DNA of 64,000 nucleotides, from the NCBI GenBank assembly GCA_963714145.1, contig OY970235.1:2728001-2792000 (forward strand), read 5' to 3'. A model generated the notes under the pieces. The model saw only the letters and a program-made list of their open reading frames with translations. It ran no database searches and had not been told where the DNA came from. How positions within the stretch are numbered: position 1 is the stretch's first letter; every line of letters starts with the position of its first letter. The position numbers and the translations under genes are program-made. Origin of the DNA: JBBWZH01 sp035544115 (GTDB lineage Bacteria; Actinomycetota; Actinomycetes; Mycobacteriales; CADCTP01). Positions 45,466 through 55,400 of this stretch are shown here, piece by piece.

Positions 45466-46101
45466 CTACTCCGTCGGCAGGTTCTTCAGTGCGATGGTGC
45501 CGATCGCGGTGAGGACCTTGACGGTGTCCGCCGGCTTGATCACCTTCTCGGCCAGCGTCATCACGACGGTGCGGCTGCCGGTGGCGACCACCAGGGTGGC
45601 CCCGCCGGCCGACGTGCTCAGCACCTTCGCCGGGACGCCGTTCACCTGGACGTCGGTCGGGGTGGCACCCTCGCTGCGCAGGCCGGTCACGGTGGTCTCG
45701 ACCCGCTGGGTGGCCGCCGCGTCGTCGGTGTAGGTGGAGACGCCGACTTCCAGCTTCGGCGGCTTGAGGTTGTGGCCGACCTTGACGATGCCGTACCGGC
45801 AGGTCACCCGCCCGGTGCGCTTGATCTTGGGCTCGGCCACACCCTTGATGTAGTTGGTCTGACCGACCATCGGGACGCCGAGCGCCTCGTCCAGGTCGAT
45901 CAGCGGGAGCAGGCTCTGGCACGAGCCGGGCAGCGGGACCGCGGTGCTGGTCGCCGTGGGGGTGGGCGAGCCGCTGCCGCTGGCGCGGGCGGTGCCGGAC
46001 GGGCCGGCCGACGCGGCCGGCTTTCCGGAGTCGCCCCCGGACGAGCAGCCGGCCAGGGCCAGCGCGACGAGGACGAGCGCAAGGGGGTATCCGCGCGACA
46101 T
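45466..46101 (-). CDS. Putative lipoprotein
   Basis: 211 residues from ATG 46101. The signal sequence MSRGYPLALVLVALALAGCS ends in a clear lipobox (LAGC, cysteine 19). A Ser/Thr/Pro/Gly linker leads to a domain with a conserved-looking cysteine pair (PGSCQSLLPL and RVTCRYG) and beta-rich sequence (LEVGVSTYTDD, VQVNGVPAKVLS). It resembles actinobacterial DUF3558-like lipoproteins only loosely. The function is unknown. It is separated from rpsA by a terminator. Confidence 0.72.
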   Translation of the reverse strand: MSRGYPLALVLVALALAGCSSGGDSGKPAASAGPSGTARASGSGSPTPTATSTAVPLPGSCQSLLPLIDLDEALGVPMVGQTNYIKGVAEPKIKRTGRVTCRYGIVKVGHNLKPPKLEVGVSTYTDDAAATQRVETTVTGLRSEGATPTDVQVNGVPAKVLSTSAGGATLVVATGSRTVVMTLAEKVIKPADTVKVLTAIGTIALKNLPTE

Positions 46102-46119
46102 GCGATCACCGTAACGCGA

Positions 46120-46151
46120 CGGTGGCCGGAGGCGAGTGCCTCCGGCCACCG
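46120..46151. terminator. rpsA terminator
   Basis: CGGTGGCCGGAGGC-GAGT-GCCTCCGGCCACCG is a perfect 14-bp stem with a 4-base loop, about 30 bases after the rpsA stop. It lacks a T run but is very stable. Confidence 0.8.
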
Positions 46152-46182
46152 TGTCGACCCTTGCTGTCGCGACTAGCCGCGA

Positions 46183-47679
46183 TTAACTGCGGCCACCGGC
46201 CAGCTTCTCCCGCAACTTCGCCAGCGCCTCGTCCGAGGCGAGGGTGCCGCCGGCGCTGGTGGTGTCGGGGGCGACCTCCGCGGACGACGAGTACGAGGTC
46301 TCGCCCGCCGCCTCGGCCTCGGCCACCTCGGCTTCGGCCGCCTGCTTCATGTGCGCCTTGTACCGCGTCTCGGCCTCGGCGTACTGCCGCTCCCACTCCT
46401 CGCGCTGCTTCTCGTAGCCCGGCAGCCAGTCGCCGGAGTCGGAGTCGAAGCCCTCGGGGTAGATGTAGTTGCCGTGCTCGTCGTACTGGGCTTCCATGCC
46501 GTACAGGGCCGGGTCGAACGCCGGGATCTCGCCGCCGGCGGTCTCGTTCGCCTGCTTGAGCGACAGGCTGATCCGGCGCCGCTCCAGGTCGATGTCGATG
46601 ACCTTGACCATGATCTCCTGGCCGACCTGCACGACCTGCTCAGGGATCTCCACGTGCCGCTCAGCCAGCTCGGAGATGTGCACCAGACCCTCGATGCCCT
46701 CCTCCACCCGGACGAACGCACCGAACGGCACCAGCTTGGTGACCCGGCCGGGCACGACCTGGCCGATCTGGTGGGTGCGGGCGAACTGCCGCCACGGGTC
46801 TTCCTGGGTGGCCTTGAGCGACAGCGACACGCGCTCGCGCTCCAGGTCGACGTCGAGCACCTCGACGGTGACCTCCTGGCCGACCTCGACCACCTCGCTC
46901 GGGTGGTCGATGTGCTTCCAGGACAGCTCCGAGACGTGCACCAGGCCGTCCACCCCGCCGAGGTCGACGAACGCGCCGAAGTTGACGATCGAGGACACCA
47001 CGCCGGTGCGGACCTGGCCCTTGGCCAGCTTGTTCAGGAACTCGGTGCGCACCTCGGACTGGGTCTGCTCGAGCCAGGCGCGCCGGGACAGGACCACGTT
47101 GTTGCGGTTCTTGTCCAGCTCGATGATCTTGGCCTCGAGGCTGCGGCCCACGTACGGCTGCAGGTCGCGGACCCGCCGCATCTCGACCAGGGACGCTGGA
47201 AGGAAGCCACGCAGCCCGATGTCGAGGATCAGGCCGCCCTTGACGACCTCGATGACAGTGCCCTCGACGACCTCGTCGTTCTCCTTCTTCTGCTCGATCG
47301 TGCCCCAGGCGCGCTCGTACTGTGCGCGCTTCTTGGACAGGATCAGCCGGCCCTCTTTGTCCTCCTTCTGGAGGACCAGGGCCTCGATGTGATCACCCAG
47401 GGAGACGACCTCATGCGGGTCGACGTCGTGCTTGATCGACAGTTCCCGGGACGGGATCACGCCCTCGGTCTTGTAGCCGATGTCCAGCAGGACCTCGTCA
47501 CGGTCGACCTTGACGACCGTTCCTTCGACGATGTCGCCGTCGTTGAAATACTTGATCGTGGAGTCGACGGCGGCGGCGAAGTCTTCAGCCGAACCGATGT
47601 CGTTGACAGCGACCTGTGGGGTCTGCGGGGAAGCCTGAGTGGCCGTCGGCTCGGGACGGGTCTCGGTGGTGGACGTCAT
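46183..47679 (-). CDS. rpsA: 30S ribosomal protein S1
   Basis: 498 residues with four S1 (OB-fold) RNA-binding domains: GDIVEGTVVKVDRDEVLLDIG, EVVEGTVIEVVKGGLILDIGLRG, GQVRTGVVSSIVNFGAFVDLGG and GQVVPGRVTKLVPFGAFVRVEEG. Four domains and an acidic, Ala/Glu-rich tail are usual for Actinobacteria. S1 binds mRNA at the ribosome and aids initiation. The ATG at 47679 is chosen because the frame upstream lacks similarity. The N-terminal 25 residues are Thr/Pro-rich. Confidence 0.96.
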   Translation of the reverse strand: MTSTTETRPEPTATQASPQTPQVAVNDIGSAEDFAAAVDSTIKYFNDGDIVEGTVVKVDRDEVLLDIGYKTEGVIPSRELSIKHDVDPHEVVSLGDHIEALVLQKEDKEGRLILSKKRAQYERAWGTIEQKKENDEVVEGTVIEVVKGGLILDIGLRGFLPASLVEMRRVRDLQPYVGRSLEAKIIELDKNRNNVVLSRRAWLEQTQSEVRTEFLNKLAKGQVRTGVVSSIVNFGAFVDLGGVDGLVHVSELSWKHIDHPSEVVEVGQEVTVEVLDVDLERERVSLSLKATQEDPWRQFARTHQIGQVVPGRVTKLVPFGAFVRVEEGIEGLVHISELAERHVEIPEQVVQVGQEIMVKVIDIDLERRRISLSLKQANETAGGEIPAFDPALYGMEAQYDEHGNYIYPEGFDSDSGDWLPGYEKQREEWERQYAEAETRYKAHMKQAAEAEVAEAEAAGETSYSSSAEVAPDTTSAGGTLASDEALAKLREKLAGGRS

Positions 47680-47837
47680 GTGGTGGGGCGCTCCGGATAC
47701 GGGACAACTTTTCGCGCGGTACGCGGAGGGCCCGTTGTCGCCGGTGACGTGGACATGCACGCTTACGCGTGCCTGAGACGTGATGACGAGCGCGGCCTGC
47801 TCCCTACCGAGGCGCGCAGACCCACAGCGCACTTACC

Positions 47838-47867
47838 AGGATACGGACCAATCGTCAGCAGGGTCAA
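47838..47867 (-). promoter_or_regulatory. Candidate rpsA promoter
   Basis: On the minus strand TTGACC and TATCCT are 18 bases apart, matching the vegetative consensus at five and four of six positions. They lie about 160 bases upstream of the rpsA start, in the divergent region shared with the methyltransferase gene. Confidence 0.5.
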
Positions 47868-47978
47868 TCAAACGAGACGCTGTGTCCGGGTCCCGTAGCC
47901 GAACCGCAACCGAACGGGGTGCCGGGCCGGCGGGCCGGTCGACCACCCGGTTCAATGGATCAGTCGAAGGGACGCTAC

Positions 47979-48815
47979 ATGATACAACCGGACGGTCCAC
48001 CGAGCGGATCGCGCACGCTCGGCGCCACCGGCATGGCCCGCCGGCCGGTGCCGGCAGTCGAGACGGTCCGGGCGAACCGGCTCTGGTGGGACGCCGACGC
48101 CGACCACTACCTGGCCGAACACGGCGACTTCCTGGGCGAGGCCGACTTCGTCTGGTGCCCGGAGCGGCTGCGCGAGGCCGACGCCCACCTGCTCGGCGAC
48201 GTCGCCGGCCGGCGGGTGCTGGAGGTCGGCTGCGGCGCCGCGATGTGTGCCCGCTGGCTGGCCGGTCAGGGCGCGCACGCGGTCGCGCTGGACCTGTCCG
48301 GCCGGATGCTGCGGCACGCGGCCGATGCCGGCGCCCGGACCGGGCTGCGGGTGCCACTGATCCAGACCAGCGCCGAGGCGCTGCCGTTCGCCGCCGGGTC
48401 CTTCGACATCGCCTGCTCGGCGTTCGGCGCGGTGCCGTTCGTAGCCGACTCGGCCGCGGTGATGCGCGAGGTGGCCCGGGTGCTGCGGCCCGGCGGGCGC
48501 TGGGTTTTCGCCACCACGCACCCGATCCGGTGGGCGTTCCCGGACGACCCGGGCCCGGACGGCCTGGTCGCGCAGATTCCCTACTTCGACCGCACCCCGT
48601 ACGTGGAGACCGACGGCGGCGGGCGGCCGATCTACGTGGAGCACCACCGGACCCTCGGCGACCGGGTCCGCGAGATCGCCGCCGCCGGGCTGGTGCTCAC
48701 CGACCTGATCGAGCCGGAGTGGCCGGACGGGCACACCCGGGAGTGGGGCCAGTGGAGCCCGCTGCGCGGCGCCGTCCTGCCCGGTACCGCGATCTTCGTG
48801 TGCCGCCGCCCGTGA
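47979..48815 (+). CDS. Class I SAM-dependent methyltransferase
   Basis: 278 residues. The SAM-binding motif I is RVLEVGCGAAMCARWLA, acidic motif II is VALDLSGRML, and the later motifs are FDIACSAFGAVPFV and LRPGGRWVFATTHP. The N-terminal NRLWWDADADHYLAEHGDFLG is characteristic of a group often found divergent from rpsA in actinomycetes. The substrate is unknown. The ATG at 47979 has GAAGGGA at a good distance. Confidence 0.88.
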   Translation: MIQPDGPPSGSRTLGATGMARRPVPAVETVRANRLWWDADADHYLAEHGDFLGEADFVWCPERLREADAHLLGDVAGRRVLEVGCGAAMCARWLAGQGAHAVALDLSGRMLRHAADAGARTGLRVPLIQTSAEALPFAAGSFDIACSAFGAVPFVADSAAVMREVARVLRPGGRWVFATTHPIRWAFPDDPGPDGLVAQIPYFDRTPYVETDGGGRPIYVEHHRTLGDRVREIAAAGLVLTDLIEPEWPDGHTREWGQWSPLRGAVLPGTAIFVCRRP

Positions 48816-48852
48816 ACCGGGACGGCCCGCTCGCCCCGCCGGTGCCGATCCG

Positions 48853-48928
48853 AGCCTTGCCGGGCTGGACCCTGCCGATCTGAGCCCTGCCGGGCTGGAC
48901 CCTGCCGGGCTGGACCCTGCCGGGCTGA
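48853..48928. repeat. 15-bp GC-rich tandem repeat
   Basis: Four to five imperfect copies of CTGGACCCTGCCGGG lie between the methyltransferase stop and the terminator hairpin. Confidence 0.6.
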
Positions 48929-48934
48929 GCCGGG

Positions 48935-48983
48935 CCGGCGCCGTGCGGGCCGCCCGTGCCGGGGCGGCCCGGCACGGCGCCGG
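48935..48983. terminator. Bidirectional terminator with a 20-bp stem
   Basis: The arms at 48935-48954 and 48963-48983 pair along 20 bases with a single bulged G and an 8-base loop. It lies between the convergent methyltransferase and DUF3068 genes. Confidence 0.8.
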
Positions 48984-48992
48984 TGGCTCGGG

Positions 48993-49947
48993 TCAGGCGA
49001 CGGGTTCCTTGGCCGGTTCCTCGGCCGGGGCCGGCGGCGGCTCGACCGGGCGGTCGGCCTTGCGCAGCATCAGCGCGCCGAGCGCAAGCATGCCCAGACC
49101 GACCACCACGGCGATCAACGGGATGATCCACTTGACCAGGTTGATCCGGCTCAGACTGTCGCGGGCCAGGTCAGCCTGGGACTTCTGGGTCGGCACGTCG
49201 AAGGTGAAGCTCGCGTCCAGGACGACGACCTTGTCCTGGCCGGCGGAGTCGCGCAGCGTCGTCTTGGTCTGCTCGGTGCCCTTGAGGATGATGCCGGTGG
49301 TCGGCTCCACCCAGACCGTCCGGACGTTCTGGTAGTACACCGGCGCCTGCACGCTGGGCGCCGACTCCCCCAGCAGGCTGCCCGGCACCTCCTGGGTCAG
49401 GATCTGGTGGCTCGGGATCTCCTGGATGAACTTGTACGTGTTCAGGCCCTCGATCTTCTCCTCGCTCTGGAACCGGGCCGGGTATGCGGCCGAGGAGTTC
49501 ACGTCCCAGAACTGGTAGGTGCCCTTGGAGATGTTGAACGGGAACTTGTACGTGACGCCCTCGTGCCGGACCGGCGCCGAGTCGACGGCCTCGCCGCAGC
49601 AGTGCACCGACTGGGCGGTGCGCCGGTCGAAGGCGACCCGGTCCAGCACCGCGCGGACGAAGGTGCCGTCGCCGGTCTCGATCACCAGCGAGACGTCCCA
49701 GACCCCGGTCTTGTCGTTGCTGGCGGCGACGTCGCCCTTCAGCGTGCGGCGGGCGACCAGGTCGGACGTGGTCTCGCGGAGGTTGCCGGCGTCGAAGTAG
49801 GTGCCGGTGCCGGGCGCGACCGTGGTGGCGTACTGGTCCTTCGGCGTGATCAGCAGCTTGGTCGAAGACGTAGAACCGCAGCATCCCGGCGGCCACGATC
49901 AAGAACATTCCCAGCCCGAGCAGGACCGAGCCCCACAGCCGACGCAT
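48993..49947 (-). pseudogene. DUF3068 (PorA-like) membrane protein with a single-base frameshift
   Basis: The N-terminus (MRRLWGSVLLGLGMFLIVAAG, start ATG 49947) is in one frame and the rest in another. One extra base at the GG of 49860-49861 explains the shift; with it removed the protein reads on as LLITPKDQYATTVAPGTGTYF and continues to a C-terminal membrane helix (IIPLIAVVVGLGMLALGALML) and an acidic Pro-rich tail. The extracellular part contains HCCGEAV and VWVEPTTGIILKG. Members have one helix at each end and a large outside domain; the role is unclear (annotated as PorA-like). A paralogue is encoded just upstream. Sequencing error is possible. Confidence 0.78.
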
Positions 49948-50050
49948 GTTGTCTCCCTGTTCTGCAAGTCGACAGGCGCCCGCCGGCGCCGTCGCCCCCG
50001 CCGCGTGCTCTGTTACCGCCAACCGTCATCGCGTGATCGGCTGCGCGAGG

Positions 50051-50971
50051 CTACCAGCGGTTGCGGCCGAAAGTAGACCCTTCCGCCCCGGATTGGCCCT
50101 GCATTGTGACGATCCGGTAACCAAGGCCGCCGAGCAGCATGACCAGGCCGGTACCGGCCAGGGCGGCCGGGGCGATCGTGCGCAGTGCGCGGAGTTTGCC
50201 CCGGCGGTCGGCGGCGAGTGCGGCGAGGCGGTGCTGGCTGGCCCCGTCGGTGCTCAGGCGGACGTCGAGCAGGGTCAACGCGGCGGTATCCGGGCGGATC
50301 AGGCGCTGCCGGCGGTGCTCCTCGGCGCGGATCACGATGCCGCTGGCCGGCTCTACCCAGAGGGTGCGCTGGCTCGCCGCGGTCAACCGCCCCGGCGCCG
50401 GGGTGCCGATGATCGGCGCGGCGCCGGGCAGGGTGCCGGGGCGGAGGTTGGTCTCCGGGATCGACTGGTCGAAGCGGTAGGTGGTCAGGCCGGCGATGGT
50501 CTGCGTGCCGGTGTAGCGGGCCGGGGCGGTGCGGCCGGTGTTGGGGTCGTACAGCTGCTGGTCCTGCCTGGCCAGGCCGGCCGGGAACAGGTAGGTCAGG
50601 CCGTGGTGGGCCGGGCGCTCGCCGCAGCAGCCGACCGCGGCGGCGGTGCGCCGGTCCAGCGCGACCCGTTCGTCGGCCAGCAGCAGCGGGACGCCCTGGC
50701 TGCTCAGCAGCCGCCGGTCGACCGTCCAGACCGCGGCGCCGGCCACCCCCGCGTCCCCCCGGATGGCCACCCGCTCGGTCAGCTGCTGCGGCCGGGCGGT
50801 ACCGGCGGCGAGGTCGTAGACGGTGCCGCTGCCGGTGAGGGTGATCGTGACGTCCGGGTCCAGCGGGGCCAGCGCGGCCCGCGGCGCGGCGTACCAGCGC
50901 AGCATCGCCGCCCCGGTCAGCAGGAACGCGCCGAGCCCGATCAGCCCGAGCGCCACCAGTGTCCGCCGCAC
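50051..50971 (-). CDS. DUF3068 (PorA-like) membrane protein
   Basis: 306 residues, intact paralogue of the frameshifted gene next to it. N-terminal helix (LVALGLIGLGAFLLTGAAML), outside domain with DERVALDRRTAAAVGCCGE, LTYLFPAGLARQDQQLYD and LWVEPASGIVIRAEEH, and a C-terminal helix (IAPAALAGTGLVMLLGGLGY). The double cysteine and the WVEP-SG-I motif are shared by both copies. The function is unknown; an envelope role is likely from topology. Confidence 0.85.
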   Translation of the reverse strand: MRRTLVALGLIGLGAFLLTGAAMLRWYAAPRAALAPLDPDVTITLTGSGTVYDLAAGTARPQQLTERVAIRGDAGVAGAAVWTVDRRLLSSQGVPLLLADERVALDRRTAAAVGCCGERPAHHGLTYLFPAGLARQDQQLYDPNTGRTAPARYTGTQTIAGLTTYRFDQSIPETNLRPGTLPGAAPIIGTPAPGRLTAASQRTLWVEPASGIVIRAEEHRRQRLIRPDTAALTLLDVRLSTDGASQHRLAALAADRRGKLRALRTIAPAALAGTGLVMLLGGLGYRIVTMQGQSGAEGSTFGRNRW

Positions 50972-51020
50972 CCGGCGACGCTAGCGCCCGCCGGCCCGGC
51001 ACCGGGCGGCGGTGGCCACA

Positions 51021-51168
51021 GGCGCTGCCCCGGGCGGGCCAGTGGGCCGGAGGCGCCGCCCGGGACGGGCTGGGCCAGTGGCCCGGAGGCGCTGCCCGGG
51101 ACGGGCCGGGCCAGTGAGCCGGAGGTGCTGCCCGGGACGGGCCAGTGGCCGGAGGTGCTGCCCGGGGC
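51021..51168. repeat. 35-bp tandem repeat, four copies
   Basis: Units starting near 51037, 51072, 51108 and 51139 share GGGCCAGTGGCCCGGAGG and GCTGCCCGGGACGG; a partial copy precedes them at 51021. It fills the space upstream of the acyltransferase gene. Confidence 0.75.
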
Positions 51169-51182
51169 GGCGGGCGGGGGCG

Positions 51183-52469
51183 GTGACGACGTACGGTGCC
51201 AACCTCGGCGGAGGAGGCGGTGTGGGCGGCGCGGGCGGGGGCGACGGGGTTGGGCCGGGCGGGCCGGCGCGGCTGCCGGAGTTGCCGATGCTGGACGGGT
51301 TGCGGGCGGTGGCCGCGGCGGCGGTGCTGCTGACCCACGTGGCGTTCCAGACCGGGGAGGTGGCCCGGGGCGCGGGCGGGGCGGTGCTGGGGCGGTTCGA
51401 TGCCGGGGTCGCGGTGTTCTTCGTGCTGTCCGGCTTCCTGCTGTACCGGCCGCACGCGGCGGCGCTGCGACTCGGGCGGCCGGCGCCGGGGGTGCGGCGG
51501 TACGCGCTGCGGCGGGCGGCCCGGATCCTGCCGGCGTACTGGGTCGCGCTGGCCGTCGTCGCGGTCACGGCCACCACCGCGCCGGCCGGGCAGGTGGCCA
51601 CGCACGCGTGGCTCGGGCAGACGTACCTGGGCGCGCTGTTCCCGAGCTACAGCCAGACCTGGTCGCTGTGCGCGGAGATCGCGTTCTACGCGCTGCTGCC
51701 GGTGCTGGCCCGGCTGGTGCGCCGGGTGGCGGCGCGGCACGGTCCGGGCGGCGAGTGGTGGATGCTCGGCGGGCTGGCGGCGGCCGGCTTCGGGTACATC
51801 GCGGTGGTCCGCGGTGCCGGCCTGCCGGACCGGGCCCTGCTCTGGCTGCCCGGTCACCTCGACTGGTTCGCCGCCGGCATGGCGGTCGCCGCGCTCTGGG
51901 CCCGGGTCGCGCTGCCCGCCGGTGCCGGGTCGGCCCCGGCCGTCCCGGCGGCCGGGGCGGCCGGCCGGCCGGACGGGCCGGTGTCGCGGCGGGTGCTGCT
52001 GCTGGCGCGGTGGCCGGGGACGTGTTGGGCGGCGGCGGCGGTGCTGCTCTGGCTGGCGGCGACACCGGTGGCCGGGCCGCTGACGCTGCAGCCCATCCCG
52101 GGCCTGGCGGCGCTGACCAAGGAGGCGGCGTACGCGGTGATCGGCTCGCTGCTGCTGCTGCCCGCGGCGCTGGGCGAGCCGGGCGGCGGCGGGCTCTCCG
52201 GCGTGCTGGCGCACCCGGTCAGCCGCTACCTGGGCCGGATCTCGTACGGCGTCTTCCTCTGGCACCTGCTGGTGCTGCGCGGCCTCTACTCGCTCACCGG
52301 CTGGGAGCCGTTCAGCGGCCGCCTCGGCGTGGTGACGGTGCTGACCCTGGCCGGCTCGGTCATCGCCGCGGCGCTGTCCTGGGTGCTGGTGGAGCGGCCG
52401 GCGTTGCGGCTGGCCGACCGGCTGGCGCGCCGGCCGGCCGTTAGCGCGGCGGCGACCGCCAGGACGTGA
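51183..52469 (+). CDS. Acyltransferase 3 family membrane protein (OafA/YrhL type)
   Basis: 428 residues with about ten membrane helices. The N-terminal block LPMLDGLRAVAAAAVLLTHV has the conserved Arg and His of acyltransferase 3; FDAGVAVFFVLSGFLLYRP is the second motif, followed by RRAARILPAYWVAL. Such enzymes O-acylate surface glycans or lipids. GTG 51183 is the best start because the Gly-rich segment before the first motif is short. The 3' end overlaps that of aftD on the other strand by 29 bases. Confidence 0.88.
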   Translation: MTTYGANLGGGGGVGGAGGGDGVGPGGPARLPELPMLDGLRAVAAAAVLLTHVAFQTGEVARGAGGAVLGRFDAGVAVFFVLSGFLLYRPHAAALRLGRPAPGVRRYALRRAARILPAYWVALAVVAVTATTAPAGQVATHAWLGQTYLGALFPSYSQTWSLCAEIAFYALLPVLARLVRRVAARHGPGGEWWMLGGLAAAGFGYIAVVRGAGLPDRALLWLPGHLDWFAAGMAVAALWARVALPAGAGSAPAVPAAGAAGRPDGPVSRRVLLLARWPGTCWAAAAVLLWLAATPVAGPLTLQPIPGLAALTKEAAYAVIGSLLLLPAALGEPGGGGLSGVLAHPVSRYLGRISYGVFLWHLLVLRGLYSLTGWEPFSGRLGVVTVLTLAGSVIAAALSWVLVERPALRLADRLARRPAVSAAATART

Positions 52470-55400
52470 GCAGGGAGTCGCGGCCGGGGGCGAGGGCCGC
52501 GGCGGCCGCCGCGACGGCGGTCAGCGAGAGCAGTTGGACCAGGGCCGGTTGGGCCGCCGCCTCTGGAGCCAGCCCCAGGATCAGGCCCGCGGTCGCCAGG
52601 CAGCCGCCCGCCACGGCCGGCCGCCAGCGAGCCGGCAGGACCAGCGCGATCACCGCCGGCACGAGCCCGGCGCCACCGGCGAGCAACAGTGGGACGGCGA
52701 CGGCGAGGCCGGTCGCCAGCACCGGCCGTCCACCCCCGGCACCGCGCGGCCCGGCGCCCGCCTCGCCCATCGAGCCGGACCCGCCCAACGAGCCGGCTCC
52801 GGCTGCCGGGTCCATCCCACCCGACGAGCCCGCCCCGGCCGGCGGGTCCACCCCATCCAACGAGCCCGCCCCGGCTGGCGAGCCGGCTCCGGCTGGCGAG
52901 CCCAGCCCACCCAACCAGCCCGACCGGCCCAACCAGCCCGACCGGCCCGGCGACCCGGACCCGGCCGGCGAGCCGGGGCGGGCTGGCGAGCGGCGGTCGG
53001 GAGCGGCGAGCAGGGCCAGGGCGAGGACGGCGAGGAGGCCGAGAAGCAGGCCGGTGCGGTGCCAGCGGCCGGGCGGGTAGGTGATCGCGATCTGGACCGG
53101 CTCGGTGCTGGCGGGCAGCAGCCAGCCCTGACGCCAGCCGTCCAGGCGGATCGGCTGTAGCGGCCGCCCGTTCCCGGTGGCGTGCCAGCCGGCGTTGAAG
53201 CCCTCGGTGAGGGCGATGAAGCCGGCCGGGCCGGCGGCCGCCCGCAGTTGGCGCGATTCCGGCTGCCAGCTCGTCACGGTGACCGGGCGGGCGGCGGGCG
53301 GCGCGGGCAGCGGTCCGGCGCCGGCCAGCGTCGCACCGGCCACCTCGACCGGCTGGTCGGTCGCCTGGGCGGTGACCAGCCGGTGCTGCCCGGCGGCGAG
53401 CCGGACCGGCGGGGTGCAGGTCCGCGCCGGCAGCGGGCCGAGGCCGACCAGGTCGGCGACCCGCGCGCTGACCGCGGTACGCAGCACCGCGCCGTCCAGG
53501 CCCAGCGACGGGCCGGCGCCGCAGGGCAGCTCGACGGTCCCGGCGGAGCGGGCCGGCGCGCCGCCGAGCACCAGGTCGGCCAGCCGGATCGGGGCCAGCC
53601 GACCGTCCTTGTCGGCCTTGCGCAGCAGCGTGATCGTCAGCTCGCGGGTGCTGAGCGGGGCGAAGAGCTGGTCCCGGTTGGGGGTGGCGGCGAGATCGCG
53701 GTGCTGCCCGCCGGCGGACAGCACGATCCGGTCCACGCCGGCGTAGTCGGCCGCCGCGCCGAGCAGGCGGAGGCCGCGCAGGCTGACTGTCGAGCCGAGG
53801 TCGAGCCGAAGTTGCGGCATGGCGTCTGACCCGGCCGGGATCCAGGCCGTCCCCGGGTCGCCGTCGTAGGCCGACCCGGGACGGGCCACCGGGTCGTTGC
53901 TGAACGTGGACGAGCCGGTGGCGCGGTAGCCGAGGGCCCGGTCGAGCAGCGTGTCGAGGGCGCCACCGGGCCGGGCCCGGACGGTGACCTGGACGCGCAC
54001 CGGGCCGGCCGCGGCGGTGCCGAACCGGCGGTCCAGCCCGGTGACCTCCTCGCCGGCAGCGGCCAGGCCGGCCACGCAGGCCCAGGGCCGGGTCGGGTCC
54101 GGCCGGACGCAGTCACCGCGCCGGCCGGCCGCGCGGGCCAGCAGCACCGTCCAGGGCAGCCCGGACCGTTCCAGCTGGGCCGTGTCCGCCGGCAGCGCCA
54201 GCCCTTCGGACAGCGTCACCCCGGGCACCGAAACCTCGCGGACGCCGGCCGCACCGCCCCCGCCGCCGGCCACCGCGGCGATCGTCAACCGCAGCCGGGT
54301 GGTCGCGCCGGGCGGCACCGGCACCTGCTGCGGATCGGAGTTGGCGGCGACCGCGACGGTCAGCGTGCCGGCGTCGGTGCCGACGCTGAGCCGGGTCACC
54401 GCCGGCCCGACGGCGGGGTCTGAGACCAGGCTGACCGTGAGCGCCGACAGGTTCACCGGCCGCGGCAGGGTCAGCTCCAGCCACTGCCCCACCGGGTCGG
54501 CGTCGGACACCCAGGCCGTGCCCGGGTCGCCGTCGAACGCGGCGGCCGGCCGCCGGTCCGGGCCGCGATAGGCGGCGGCGAACGGGTCGGCGGCGCTGCT
54601 GGACGCGGTGACCGCGGTGGCGCCGTCCAGCACCGCGACGCTCTGCTCGTCCGGGTCGACGGTCGGGTACGGCGGTACGTCGCCGGCCGGGCGGCCGGCC
54701 CTCGGGTCGTCGGCCGCGGTGAGCGCCGGCGAGTAGCGCCGGCCCGGGTCGGCGCCGAAGTTCATCGACCGGCGCCGGTAGGTGTCGGTGCCGACGATGC
54801 CGCCGGCCAGGCCGGGGCCGCCGGAGGGCAGGTCCGGCGCGGCCACCACGGCCCGGCCGGCGAGCAGGCCGGCGTCGGCGAGCTCGAGCACGCCCTCCGG
54901 GCCACCGGTCATCGCCACCGTGCCGGCCTGCGGGTAGCTGGTGGCGGTGGGCGGGCCGGTACCGGCGATGGCGAAGATCTCGACGGCGGGCGGGCCGCGG
55001 CGGGCGTCGGCGGGCAGCCCGGGCGCGGTGCCGGGGTCGCCGACGGCGGTGTCGAGCGCGGCGAAGCCGGTGCGCCCGGCCGGTCCGAACGACGCGGCCA
55101 GGCTGACACCGGGCGAGCCGGCCAGCGCGGACCGGATCACCGCCGGCCGCTCCGACCCGGACCGCAGCACGTCCACGTCGTTGCGCAGCAGCACGTACCG
55201 GACACCCATCCGGGCCAGCACCTCGGCCAGCGCCGGCCAGGGCTGCCCGGTCGCCAGCCGGGCGTCGATCGCGTCCAGCAGGCGGGTCGCGCCGGGGGCG
55301 CCGAGCGGCACCGCGTCCCGCACCGCCCACGGCGACCGGGCCAGCGCCTGCAACGGCTCGTCCTGCGGGCTGCCCCACTGGTAGTCGGCGAAGTTCGAGG

